From NCBI RefSeq assembly GCF_000613405.1, contig NZ_BAIX01000007.1:26408-90407 (forward strand): a stretch of 64,000 nucleotides of DNA, read 5' to 3'. The notes under the pieces are model-generated. The model worked only from the letters and a program-made list of their open reading frames with translations. It made no database searches and was not told where the DNA came from. This document shows, in pieces, positions 1 to 7,981 of the stretch. Both the position numbers and the translations under genes were made by a program. This DNA is from Hoylesella enoeca JCM 12259 (lineage in GTDB: Bacteria > Bacteroidota > Bacteroidia > Bacteroidales > Bacteroidaceae). Numbering within the stretch: position 1 is the stretch's first letter; every line of letters begins with the position of its first letter.

Positions 1-829
1 ATTTCATATGGAGCGTAGCATCTTCCGTATGTGCGTCGTGCACCAAAATATCGTTTTCCGTAATGCCATTCTCACCGATCTTAACCACTTTCAAACCAAA
101 GCCTTCTTGCATCAGACCATACTCATTGTGCTCTCCGAAGAGCATCGGCTGGCCTTGTTTCAAGTAGATGGCATTGGTTTTGCGGCCTGGACTGGTATAA
201 ACCGAGTCGTAAGCACCCTCATTGAAGATCACGCAATGCTGCAAAATCTCGCACACCGAAGCGCCTTTATGTTGGCAACCGGCCTTCATAATCTCCACCA
301 CGCCAGCACTATCGGTGGCCACGGCACGTGCAAAGAATTTGCCACGAGCACCAAATGCCAATTCAGCTGGCCTAAAAGGATCTTCCACCGTACCGTAAGG
401 CGATGACTTGGAAACGAATCCGCGCGGTGAAGTTGGGGAATATTGGCCTTTTGTCAATCCGTAAATACGGTTGTTCAAAAGGATGATATTGATGTTGATA
501 TTGCGTCGAAGCGCGTGAATAAAATGGTTTCCACCGATGGCAAGACCATCTCCATCACCACTCACTTGCCATATTGTAAGATTGGGATTGGTGACTTTTG
601 CCCCCGTAGCAATAGCTGCCGCACGACCGTGAATGGTCTGCATCGCATACGTGTTCATGTAATACGGCAATCGACTTGAACATCCAATGCCGGAGATAAC
701 GGCCGTCTCGTAAGGCGGGATATTCAGTTCGGCCATCGCTTTGTGCAACGATGCAAGAAAAAAATGGTCTCCGCAGCCGGGGCACCAACGTGGTTGTCCC
801 TTCTTATAATCTTGTGCTGTATAGGTCAT
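1..829 (-). CDS. korB: 2-oxoglutarate:ferredoxin oxidoreductase, beta subunit (3' end outside window)
   Basis: This is the thiamine-diphosphate-binding beta subunit that, with KorA, oxidatively decarboxylates a 2-oxoacid (probably 2-oxoglutarate) to the acyl-CoA and reduces ferredoxin in the cytoplasm. The translation starts MTYTAQDYKKGQPRWCPGCG, with Cys16 and Cys19, a third Cys at about 50 (GIGCSSR), and the TPP/Mg motif GDGDG at about 91-95 followed by the LLNNRIYGLTKGQ segment typical of the family. About 276 codons are present and the stop lies left of base 1. The start is the ATG at 829, 43 bp downstream of the korA stop, so the two form one operon in the order korA-korB. The gap between them is AT-rich with repeated GTTGTTTAG-like phrases. 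Substrate choice (2-oxoglutarate rather than another 2-oxoacid) is inferred from family resemblance. Confidence 0.93.
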   Translation of the reverse strand, partial: MTYTAQDYKKGQPRWCPGCGDHFFLASLHKAMAELNIPPYETAVISGIGCSSRLPYYMNTYAMQTIHGRAAAIATGAKVTNPNLTIWQVSGDGDGLAIGGNHFIHALRRNININIILLNNRIYGLTKGQYSPTSPRGFVSKSSPYGTVEDPFRPAELAFGARGKFFARAVATDSAGVVEIMKAGCQHKGASVCEILQHCVIFNEGAYDSVYTSPGRKTNAIYLKQGQPMLFGEHNEYGLMQEGFGLKVVKIGENGITENDILVHDAHTEDATLHMK

Positions 830-872
830 AGCTTAGTTTTTGAGTTGTTTAGTTGATTCGTTTTTAAGTTGT

Positions 873-2723
873 TTAGTCTCTCAATATCTTGTCAAAAGCC
901 TCAACCAGCTGTGCAACAACGAATGGCTGGCCCTTCACTTCATTGTATTGATAAGGTACAAAATCATCGATTTGGCCTCGCAGGTACCTAGCAAACTGGC
1001 CTAGATTCTGCTCTGCTACAACCACCTTCGGATAGTGTTTGAGCACAGCTTCGGTGTTTTTCGGCAACGGATTGATGAACTCAAACTGTGCCATTGCCAC
1101 CTTCTTACCGGACTTGCGCATCTCTTCCATTGCCGAATAAAGGTGTCCATAGGTGCTGCCGAAGCCCACAATGAGCAGCTCGGCATCGTCTTTATCACCG
1201 AGAACTTCCACATCCGGCACTTCGATTTTGGCCACTTTGGAGGCCCGCAAATGCACCATCAGATTATGGTTATCGGGTTCTGTGGAGATAACTCCCGTGT
1301 CGCTGTCTTTCTCCAAGCCACCAATGATATGCTCATAACCCTCTTGTCCCGGTACGGCCCAGTAACGAACATCGGTCTTCGGATCGCGTTTGTAAGGGCT
1401 GTAAGCACCTTTCATCTCGGCCGTTGCATAGTGAGGATGAATCTCTGGGAGCTTATTGATATCGGGTAAACGCCACGCTGCCGATCCGTTTGCAATGAAT
1501 CCGTCGGTCAGAAGGATAACGGGCGTGAGATGTTCGAGGGCTATCTTACAAGCCATATAGGCTGCATCGAAACAGTTGGTGGGACTAGTAGCTGCGATGA
1601 CAGGCATCGGCGACTCACCGTTTCGACCATAGAGCGCTTGCAACAAATCGGTTTGCTCGCTCTTGGTAGGCAATCCTGTGGATGGACCTCCGCGTTGAAC
1701 GTCGATGATAACCAATGGAAGCTCATCGATAACAGCTAAATTAATCACTTCGGATTTCAGACAAAGACCAGGTCCGGAAGTTGAAGTTGCAGCCAAAGCA
1801 CCGGCAAACGAAGCACCCACAGCACTCGCAGCGCCCGAGATTTCGTCCTCACATTGCACGGTGGTAACGCCTAAACTCTTGTGTTTAGCCAACTCGTGGA
1901 GGATGTCCGTAGCCGGAGTGATGGGATAAGAGCCGAGAAACAGCCGCAATCCGGCACGTTCTGCCGCTGCGATCAATCCGTAAGCGGTGGCTTTGTTACC
2001 CGTAATATCCATGTAACGGCCCTTCACTTTGCTTTTCGATTCTATGCGATAAGTGGCCGGAACAGATGCATGTGTATTGTGACCGTAATCATATCCGGCC
2101 TGCACCACCTTGATATTATTCTCCGCAACCTGCGGTTTCTTCGCGAATTTCTTTCTTAGAAAGTCTGCCGCTAACTCTACATCGCGGTTGAAAAGCCAAC
2201 AAACGATACCTACGGCAAACATATTTCGGCATTTGAGAATAGCTTTATTGTCCATTCCGCTGTCTTTCAGGCAGTCTTTCACCATTTGAGTGATCGGACA
2301 AGCCACCACGCGATCGGGATCGATTCCCAGTTCGCCGAGATAGTCTTCGGTCTTAAACTCGGCCTTTTTCAGATCTTTCGGACCGAAACTATCAGTGTCG
2401 ATGATGATCGTTGCTTGCGGTTTGGCATACTTGTACTGTGTTTTCAATGCAGCTGCATTCATCGAAACGAGCACGTCGCAATAGTCACCGGGCGTCAACA
2501 CTTCGCCTGTGCCGATGTGTACTTGATAACCCGACACTCCGTTAAGCGACCCTTGCGGGGCCCGAATATCTGCGGGATAATCGGGAAACGTAGAGATTCC
2601 GTTGCCCACCGTGGCCGAGACGGTGGAAAAAATGTTACCGGCCAATTGCATACCATCGCCGGAATCGCCGGAAAAACGCACAACAACCCGCTCTAACTCT
2701 TTTACTTCTAACTCATTTGTCAT
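873..2723 (-). CDS. korA: 2-oxoglutarate:ferredoxin oxidoreductase, alpha subunit (gamma-alpha fusion)
   Basis: A 616-residue protein that fuses the gamma domain (residues about 10-190, beginning RFSGDSGDGMQLAGNIFS) to the pyrimidine-binding alpha domain (from about 230, with EDEISGAASAVGASFAGA and RGGPSTGLPTKSEQ), as in KorA proteins of anaerobic Bacteroidota. It pairs with KorB, encoded directly downstream. I chose the ATG at 2723 (MTNELEVKELERVVVRFSG). An upstream in-frame ATG at 2789 would add 22 residues that run through the promoter region and do not look like protein. A well-formed Bacteroidota promoter lies 37-67 bp upstream. The enzyme supplies reduced ferredoxin or, in reverse, reductive carboxylation in an anaerobe; the direction is not decidable here. 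Confidence 0.94.
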   Translation of the reverse strand: MTNELEVKELERVVVRFSGDSGDGMQLAGNIFSTVSATVGNGISTFPDYPADIRAPQGSLNGVSGYQVHIGTGEVLTPGDYCDVLVSMNAAALKTQYKYAKPQATIIIDTDSFGPKDLKKAEFKTEDYLGELGIDPDRVVACPITQMVKDCLKDSGMDNKAILKCRNMFAVGIVCWLFNRDVELAADFLRKKFAKKPQVAENNIKVVQAGYDYGHNTHASVPATYRIESKSKVKGRYMDITGNKATAYGLIAAAERAGLRLFLGSYPITPATDILHELAKHKSLGVTTVQCEDEISGAASAVGASFAGALAATSTSGPGLCLKSEVINLAVIDELPLVIIDVQRGGPSTGLPTKSEQTDLLQALYGRNGESPMPVIAATSPTNCFDAAYMACKIALEHLTPVILLTDGFIANGSAAWRLPDINKLPEIHPHYATAEMKGAYSPYKRDPKTDVRYWAVPGQEGYEHIIGGLEKDSDTGVISTEPDNHNLMVHLRASKVAKIEVPDVEVLGDKDDAELLIVGFGSTYGHLYSAMEEMRKSGKKVAMAQFEFINPLPKNTEAVLKHYPKVVVAEQNLGQFARYLRGQIDDFVPYQYNEVKGQPFVVAQLVEAFDKILRD

Positions 2724-2759
2724 AATATGTAAATATAAGATTTTTGTATATTCTGCTGG

Positions 2760-2790
2760 CAAATATAGTTTAAATTCAAGACACGGCAAA
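2760..2790 (-). promoter_or_regulatory. Bacteroidota-type promoter of korAB
   Basis: Read on the minus strand, TTTG (2790-2787) is followed after exactly 19 nt by TATATTTG (2767-2760). This matches the -33 TTTG and -7 TAnnTTTG elements of the Bacteroidota primary sigma factor. It sits 37 bp upstream of the korA ATG. Confidence 0.75.
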
Positions 2791-2890
2791 ATGAAAAACA
2801 GTTTATTTTCAATTTAATGCTTACAAACATGTCATTTACTTGCATTTTGATATGAAAAGAGTAAAAAATCGATAGTTTACCTCCAAAATC

Positions 2891-2906
2891 ATGATTTAAA
2901 TCAACT
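2891..2906. promoter_or_regulatory. Candidate CRP/FNR-family operator upstream of korA
   Basis: A perfect 12-bp palindrome TGATTTAAATCA occupies 2893-2904, and with flanks reads ATGATttaaATCAA. This is one base from the FNR-type site TTGAT-N4-ATCAA. It lies about 125 bp upstream of the korA -33 element. A small perfect hairpin (CTTGAC-aaat-GTCAAG, 2925-2940) is next to it. The regulator is not known; the position in front of an oxygen-sensitive ferredoxin enzyme makes redox control plausible. Confidence 0.3.
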
Positions 2907-2983
2907 TAAAACGGATTTTGATGCTTGACAAATGTCAAGTCATGGTTGGATGAAATAGACGCATTTGCTGGTAAACGAGTAGA

Positions 2984-3093
2984 CAAGAATTGATTGGGTT
3001 GCAAGCAACAGTTAATCGACGTGCGATTCATGCTTAATTGCACTTTGATTAACGGTGGATCGGCGTGCAAATAACGATGAATTGAAAGGTGGG
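2984..3093. repeat. 22-bp degenerate tandem array A1 (5 units)
   Basis: Five consecutive 22-bp units begin at 2984, 3006, 3028, 3050 and 3072. Cores such as CAACAGTTA and TAACGGTGG are followed by 13-nt spacers ending GTGCGAT, TTTGAT or GTGCAAA. Conservation is lower than in arrays A3 and A6, but the period is kept exactly. It lies in the 528-bp gap between the FKBP gene at 3252 and the korA promoter; apart from the palindrome and the hairpin annotated beside it I see nothing else there. Confidence 0.6.
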
Positions 3094-3110
3094 AAGGTAG
3101 TACAAAAAAA

Positions 3111-3222
3111 TCAGTTCATAAGTTTCATCGGGTTTCGAGTTGCTTCTTGTCGATGCGGAATCCAAGAGATCGCACAACGATCGACAAGCAGTAACGAGTC
3201 AACCGATCAACTTATGAACTGA
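3111..3222. terminator. Long imperfect inverted repeat downstream of the FKBP gene
   Basis: The outer arms TCAGTTCATAAGTT (3111) and AACTTATGAACTGA (ending 3222) pair perfectly. The inner portions pair with mismatches, including a CTTGTCGAT/ATCGACAAG match. The whole forms a cruciform or RNA hairpin with arms of about 45 nt. It starts 29 bp after the FKBP stop codon and may end or stabilise that transcript. There is no clear T-run typical of an intrinsic terminator. Confidence 0.5.
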
Positions 3223-3251
3223 CGATTATACCTTATTATATATAAAGGAGA

Positions 3252-4229
3252 TTATTTGCGCTTGCGCGAAGACTTCTTTACCACAGGTTTCTTAGCAGAA
3301 ACAGAGATGTCTTCATCTTCCATTTCCGGTTTGGATTGCTGGATTTCGAGCAGCTCTACGGTGAAAATCAGCGTGGAATAAGGTTTGATTTTATCGACTT
3401 GACTTGCTCCATAAGCCAGCGACTGAGGAACATAAAGTTCCCATTTACTACCCACCGGCATCATCGTCAATGCTTCTGTCCAACCTTTAATCAGGCCATT
3501 GCAACGGAATATAGCCGTTTGCGGATCGCGTTTATACGAACTGTCGAAAACCGTTCCATCAATGAGTTTACCCTCATATTTCACAACCACCTGGTCGGTA
3601 GGCTTCGGAACAGCACCTGTTCCAGGTGTCAACACTTTGTATTGCAAGCCATCGGCTGTGGTTTTCACGCCTTCTTTCTTGGCATTTTCAGCCAACCAGT
3701 TTTCGTTTTCAGTCCTATACTGTGCGACGACAGCCTCTTTGTCGGCCTTGAGACGCTGCTCGAAGAATTTCTGAGCGGCATCATCGGTGAAATGTGTCGT
3801 ATCTTTCGAGAGAGCCGAAATGAATCCGCAGATGAACAATTTGCTGTTGATTGAATCGCGTGTACCGGCGAAATCATTCTTAGTTCCGGGCAAAATGCGC
3901 TGCTGAACCATTCGAGCGATTTGCGCACCAGCCAAATAAGCCGTGTAATTCAGATCGTTTGTCTTGCCCAACGCATCTTTAAATCCCTGCACAAAGTCAG
4001 CCATATAAGTCGTGTCTACTTGATACTGCTGTTGCACATAAGGAATAAGTCCGCGCGTGGCAGCCTTTCCTGCGGCATAGCTCAACGAGTCAACAGATGA
4101 CGAAAGCTTCACAACAGCCTGCTCAGTCTTCCCTTTCGACTCTTTCTTTTCTTTCTTCTTACCGGCCCAAACTGTGTTGATCGAAGCGCCAACAACGAAA
4201 ACCAATGTCAGTAAAAAAATCCTTTTCAT
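3252..4229 (-). CDS. Secreted FKBP-type peptidyl-prolyl cis-trans isomerase with basic tail
   Basis: A 325-residue protein that starts with a type I signal peptide (MKRIFLLTLVFVVGASINTVWAG), so it is probably periplasmic. An FkpA/Mip-like alpha-helical N-terminal domain covers residues about 40-190 (SLSYAAGKAATRG) and a C-terminal FKBP domain covers about 195-300 (VVVKYEGKLIDGTVFDSSY, LIKGWTEAL, GSKWELYVP, LAYG). It ends in a lysine/arginine-rich tail (KKPVVKKSSRKRK), unlike its two upstream paralogues. I chose ATG 4229, 13 bp after the stop of the preceding FKBP gene; an alternative ATG at 4256 would overlap that gene and spoil the signal peptide. It is the third of three tandem FKBP genes and probably co-transcribed. 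The role is proline isomerisation and chaperoning of exported proteins. Confidence 0.88.
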   Translation of the reverse strand: MKRIFLLTLVFVVGASINTVWAGKKKEKKESKGKTEQAVVKLSSSVDSLSYAAGKAATRGLIPYVQQQYQVDTTYMADFVQGFKDALGKTNDLNYTAYLAGAQIARMVQQRILPGTKNDFAGTRDSINSKLFICGFISALSKDTTHFTDDAAQKFFEQRLKADKEAVVAQYRTENENWLAENAKKEGVKTTADGLQYKVLTPGTGAVPKPTDQVVVKYEGKLIDGTVFDSSYKRDPQTAIFRCNGLIKGWTEALTMMPVGSKWELYVPQSLAYGASQVDKIKPYSTLIFTVELLEIQQSKPEMEDEDISVSAKKPVVKKSSRKRK

Positions 4230-4242
4230 GATGCGTCGATGA

Positions 4243-5115
4243 TTACTTACCGGCACTGATTAACTCAATCTTGAAGATTAAAGCCGAGAAAGGCTTGATA
4301 TCTCCTTGTTCGCGCTCGCCGTAAGCAAGCTCTTGCGGAATGTAAACTTCCCATACCGAGCCAACGGGCATGTGTACAAGTGCGTCTGTCCAACCCTTGA
4401 TCACCTGATTAGCACGCAATTCCAAGGGCTGTTTACGCGCATAAGAGCTGTCGAAAACCTTACCATCGATGGTGCGACCTTCATAATTCACCTTCACTAG
4501 AGATGTGTCTTTGGGCATCGGGCCATTACCTTCCTTGATGACTTTATATTGTACTCCGGATGGCAAAGTCTTCACACCGGCCTTCGTTTTGTTAGCAGCG
4601 AGGAACTTTTCACCGGCTGTTTTATTCGGTCCATATTGTTTTTCCATGCTCTTCGCTTTAATAGCCGACATCTTGGTCTGTGCGATTTGCTGTGCTTGTT
4701 CCATCGTCATGAGACCTTTTTTACCCGTAGTACCAGCCATAAAACCAGCCATAAAGTTCTTCATTGAGATGCTCTTGGTGGAGTCCTCACCGAAAACTTC
4801 ATGGTTAATGCCCTTGATCATCATGTTGCTAATCTGCTGACCAATCTGTATTCCGGCATAATACGCAGTCTTAGATTTATCATCTCCGGCATTCGCTCCA
4901 TCGTTAATACCTTTGATAAATTGGTCCATGTATGTGGTGTCCACATTCAGTCGACCCACCATATATTCTTTCAGACCCTGCGTTTGGGAATAGCCCATTG
5001 CATAACTCATCGAATCCAAGTCACTCTTCAAGTCTGCCTTGGGAGTTGAATTGCCGCAAGACGTGATCGTTGCAGCTGCGATAGCCAAAACGGCTACAAT
5101 TGAAAGTTTCTTCAT
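4243..5115 (-). CDS. FKBP-type peptidyl-prolyl isomerase lipoprotein
   Basis: A 290-residue FkpA-like isomerase with a lipoprotein signal (MKKLSIVAVLAIAAATITSC, acylated Cys20), so it is membrane-anchored on the periplasmic side. The N-terminal dimerisation domain (LDSMSYAMGYSQTQGLKEYM) covers about residues 30-170. The C-terminal FKBP domain (VKVNYEGRTIDGKVFDSSYA, VIKGWTDALVHMPVGSVWEVYIP, LAYGEREQGD) covers about 190-288. It is the middle gene of the FKBP trio, 63 bp downstream of the 5784 gene and 13 bp upstream of the next. The similar domain order suggests local duplication of the two larger genes. Confidence 0.9.
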   Translation of the reverse strand: MKKLSIVAVLAIAAATITSCGNSTPKADLKSDLDSMSYAMGYSQTQGLKEYMVGRLNVDTTYMDQFIKGINDGANAGDDKSKTAYYAGIQIGQQISNMMIKGINHEVFGEDSTKSISMKNFMAGFMAGTTGKKGLMTMEQAQQIAQTKMSAIKAKSMEKQYGPNKTAGEKFLAANKTKAGVKTLPSGVQYKVIKEGNGPMPKDTSLVKVNYEGRTIDGKVFDSSYARKQPLELRANQVIKGWTDALVHMPVGSVWEVYIPQELAYGEREQGDIKPFSALIFKIELISAGK

Positions 5116-5178
5116 GTTAGCTTTACTCTATGTTTTATTAATTGTTATTGAATATTCGTTTGCATGTCGATCGCCGAT

Positions 5179-5784
5179 TCAAACCACAGCAATCAGTTCC
5201 ACATCGAAGATTAATGTGGCAAAAGGAGGTATCGAACTGCCGGCTCCGCGTTCGCCATAACCGAGGTGATAAGGAATAAAGAAGCGATATTTGGCACCTT
5301 CCTGCATGAGCTGCAAACCCTCTGTCCAACCGGCAATCACCTGATTCAACGGGAATGTTGCAGGTTCGCCGCGCTGCACACTACTATCGAATATCGTGCC
5401 ATCAATCAGCATTCCCTCATAGTGACACTTCACTTTGTCGGTTGCTTGAGGACGTTTGCCATTGCCTTCTTTCAACACTTGATACTGCAAACCACTCGAA
5501 AGGGTCACCACGCCGTCCTTTTTCGCATTCTCGTCGAGATATTTTTTGCCGGCGTCTTTGCTATCCTTATATTTCTCCGCAGCAGCTGCACGCTGCTTCT
5601 TTTCCTGCTCCTGAAAAAAATGTTGCACAATTTCCTGCGCTTCCTGATCACCGATTTGCGGCTCAACACCGCCAATCACGTCTTTGATAGCTTGTGCGAA
5701 GTCGTCGATATTCAATGCTTTCGCACCCATATCGCACAACTGTCGACCGATGCCTAACCCCAAGGCATAACTCACTTTGTCCAT
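5179..5784 (-). CDS. FKBP-type peptidyl-prolyl cis-trans isomerase, cytoplasmic
   Basis: A 201-residue isomerase without a signal peptide (MDKVSYALGLGIGRQLCDMG), hence probably cytoplasmic. It has the same two-part plan as its neighbours: a short helical N-terminal domain (1-85, with a charged linker QEQEKKQRAAAAEKYKDS) and an FKBP domain (95-200) with YEGMLIDGTIFDSS, VIAGWTEGLQLM and LGYGERGAG. It heads the three-gene FKBP run and has a Bacteroidota -7 element (TATCTTTG on the minus strand, 5835-5828) upstream. Confidence 0.9.
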   Translation of the reverse strand: MDKVSYALGLGIGRQLCDMGAKALNIDDFAQAIKDVIGGVEPQIGDQEAQEIVQHFFQEQEKKQRAAAAEKYKDSKDAGKKYLDENAKKDGVVTLSSGLQYQVLKEGNGKRPQATDKVKCHYEGMLIDGTIFDSSVQRGEPATFPLNQVIAGWTEGLQLMQEGAKYRFFIPYHLGYGERGAGSSIPPFATLIFDVELIAVV

Positions 5785-5827
5785 AAAGATTTTGTCTTCG
5801 AATAAATATGAAATGTTTAAAAACGCA

Positions 5828-5886
5828 CAAAGATACTACTTTTTATTGATAGTGCACGTGCAAATCACTGAAAAATGCTATTTTTG
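5828..5886. promoter_or_regulatory. Divergent promoter region between FKBP gene and Sir2 gene
   Basis: On the minus strand TATCTTTG (5835-5828) is a -7 element for the FKBP genes. On the plus strand TATTTTTG (5879-5886) is a -7 element for the Sir2 gene. Between them is a perfect 10-bp palindrome TGCACGTGCA (5853-5862), a possible operator. No convincing -33 TTTG at the right spacing was seen for either. Confidence 0.5.
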
Positions 5887-5916
5887 TACATTATTCATCA
5901 TTTAAACCTGGCATCA

Positions 5917-6621
5917 ATGAGAAAGAAAATCGTATTTTTAACCGGTGCGGGAATGTCTGTCGAAAGCGGTTTCAAGACGTTTCGCGGAGCCGATGGACTA
6001 TGGGAAAACTATCCCGTTGAGCAAGTGGCATCGCACGAAGGATGGGAAAACGATCCCACACTTGTCACGAATTTCTATAACATGTTGCGTCGGAAGCTCT
6101 TTAATGCACAACCAAACGAGGGACATCGACTCATTGCCGACATGGAGAAAAACTGCGATGTGACGGTCATCACGCAGAATGTGGACGATTTGCATGAGCG
6201 TGCCGGTTCGTCAACCGTCATTCATTTGCATGGCGAATTGGCCAAAGTGTGCTCCGAACGCGATCCTTACAACCCGCATTTCATTCAAAAACTCACGGCC
6301 GAAAATCCAGACATACAACCCGGAACGCGTGCCGGCGATGGCTCGTTGTTGCGTCCTTTCATCGTGTTTTTCGGCGAATCGGTGCCGATGATAGAGCCTG
6401 CGGCCACCGAAGTGGGCACAGCCGACATCTTCGTCATCATCGGTACGTCGCTCAATGTTTATCCTGCCGCAGGTTTGGTGCATTATGTTCGTCCCGGCAC
6501 ACCTATTTATATGATCGATCCCGAACCCGTAATCGCTCGCACAAACACCCATATCGTGCACATCGCTAAGGGTGCGAGCGCCGGCATGAGAGAGTTTGTC
6601 CAATTGATAATTGAGAATTAA
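5917..6621 (+). CDS. NAD-dependent protein deacylase, Sir2 family
   Basis: A 234-residue sirtuin that removes acyl groups from lysine using NAD. Visible signatures: GAGMSVESGFKTFRG (NAD binding, residues 9-23), QNVDDLHERAGSS and HLHGEL (catalytic His), RPFIVFFGESVP, and GTSLNVYPAAGL. The order matches the CobB/SIRT5-like class. Only one cysteine (VCSERDPY) remains where sirtuins normally carry four zinc-binding cysteines, so the zinc module appears lost or replaced. The ATG at 5917 (MRKKIVFLTGAGMS) puts the NAD motif at the usual distance; the upstream ATG at 5875 overlaps the -7 region. The gene stands alone, divergent from the FKBP genes. Confidence 0.9.
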   Translation: MRKKIVFLTGAGMSVESGFKTFRGADGLWENYPVEQVASHEGWENDPTLVTNFYNMLRRKLFNAQPNEGHRLIADMEKNCDVTVITQNVDDLHERAGSSTVIHLHGELAKVCSERDPYNPHFIQKLTAENPDIQPGTRAGDGSLLRPFIVFFGESVPMIEPAATEVGTADIFVIIGTSLNVYPAAGLVHYVRPGTPIYMIDPEPVIARTNTHIVHIAKGASAGMREFVQLIIEN

Positions 6622-6632
6622 TAATTAATAAT

Positions 6633-6720
6633 TGACCGTTACTTGCGATGCAATTAACCGTTAATCAGCGTGCAACTAAGCATGAGTTGCAGTGCGTTTA
6701 ACGCTTACTTGTAACAGCAC
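6633..6720. repeat. 22-bp degenerate tandem array A2 (4 units)
   Basis: Four units at 6633, 6655, 6677 and 6699. The best core is TAACCGTTA at 6655 with spacer ATCAGCGTGCAAC; others are TGACCGTTA and TAACGCTTA. Spacer ends alternate between GCAAC/GCAAT and GTGCGTT forms. The array begins 11 bp after the Sir2 stop and fills most of the gap before the peptidase gene. Confidence 0.7.
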
Positions 6721-6854
6721 TCTTATCTCATTGATTCACTGTAAGATTTAAAACAAGTAGTTATCAATCATTGATTCCGATGCAAAGATACAGAAAGATG
6801 CTCGCTTTTAAGGCAATCAAAACAAATGAACAAGTCGCAACGATCAAGTCGAAG

Positions 6855-7907
6855 ATGGTAAAACTGTTGATCGTTACTGCTCTTTTCTTCTTCACCGGAT
6901 GTTCTCGCCCAACGAAAAAGGTGGTAGAGCGCAATGAATTTGTCACCGAACGGCTTGTCAAAACTACACCGGTGAAAGACCAAGGGCGCAGTCAACTGTG
7001 CTGGCTCTATGGTTTTTTAGCTACTGTCGAGAGCGAACATCTAATGTCAGGAGACTCTGTCAATCTCTCCACAGACTATCTCGCACGGCGTGTTTTAGAA
7101 GATGAAACGCGGCGATGTTTCCTCTCCGGCGGACGGAGCGGCATCTCGCTGCGAGGCACGTCACTGATGGCGCAACACGCTCTGGTGGCATATGGGGCGA
7201 TGCCTTACGATGCTTACTGCAACCCAAAGCCTGTGAACTATGACGCACTGACACGCAAACTGCTGCGCATTGCCGGTACGCAACCCTCGCTTTCGGCTCT
7301 CATCGCGCGCGGTCAAACGATGATGGACGACGAGATTGGCCCCGAACCGCAGCACGTTTATATGTTGGGGATGGAGTATACACCGCTGCAATTCGGCGAG
7401 AGTGTGTGCAGACGCGACGAATATATGGGGTTGACCAGTTTCACGCACCATCCTTTCGGAAGAACGTTCGTACTTGAAGTGCCCGATAACCGTACACGCG
7501 ATGCGTTCTTGAATGTGCCTATCGGGCAGTTGACAAACCTTATTGAGGCGGCCCTCTCGGCCGGACACGCCGTGTGTTGGGAGGGAGATATGAGCGAGCC
7601 CGGCTTCTCTTTCGAGGACGGAAAGGCCGACATCGTTCCTCGAGCGGTCTGCACGCAGGCGGCGAGACAGCGTCTTTTCGAGCGTCGTAAGACCACCGAC
7701 GACCACGTGATGGAGCTCATTGGCCTGGCCCGCGACCATCAAGGGCGTCGTTGGTTCATAGCCAAGAACTCGTGGGGAACGCACAACCGCTACGGCGGAT
7801 GGATGTATCTGTCTCGCGAATACGTTTATTTGAAGACCGTAGCCGTGTATTTGCGGCGTGAAGCAGTGAGTAAGTTACAGCCTCATCTTTTGAATTTAGC
7901 GGACTGA
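6855..7907 (+). CDS. C1-family (papain-fold, bleomycin-hydrolase-like) cysteine peptidase lipoprotein
   Basis: A 350-residue predicted lipoprotein (MVKLLIVTALFFFTGC, lipobox FTGC). The catalytic set of clan CA peptidases is visible: Gln and Cys in KDQGRSQLCWLYGFLATVES (residues about 45-64), His in TDDHVMELIGLA, and Asn in WFIAKNSWGTHNRYGGWMYL. The layout resembles aminopeptidase C/bleomycin hydrolase, but the export signal points to an extracytoplasmic location. I preferred the ATG at 6855, which directly opens the signal peptide; an ATG at 6771 would add 28 non-signal residues. No operon partners: array A2 precedes it and a convergent kinase gene follows 75 bp downstream. Confidence 0.85.
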   Translation: MVKLLIVTALFFFTGCSRPTKKVVERNEFVTERLVKTTPVKDQGRSQLCWLYGFLATVESEHLMSGDSVNLSTDYLARRVLEDETRRCFLSGGRSGISLRGTSLMAQHALVAYGAMPYDAYCNPKPVNYDALTRKLLRIAGTQPSLSALIARGQTMMDDEIGPEPQHVYMLGMEYTPLQFGESVCRRDEYMGLTSFTHHPFGRTFVLEVPDNRTRDAFLNVPIGQLTNLIEAALSAGHAVCWEGDMSEPGFSFEDGKADIVPRAVCTQAARQRLFERRKTTDDHVMELIGLARDHQGRRWFIAKNSWGTHNRYGGWMYLSREYVYLKTVAVYLRREAVSKLQPHLLNLAD

Positions 7908-7981
7908 AAACTCATTCGATACTTAAGCGATGAGCTCGTTCACTTGTTTACTTGTCTACTCGTTCGCTCCTCTAAACCTGT

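Noticed and set aside
2724..2789. 22-residue N-terminal extension of KorA
   Set aside because: It overlaps the -7 promoter element and is not conserved-looking.
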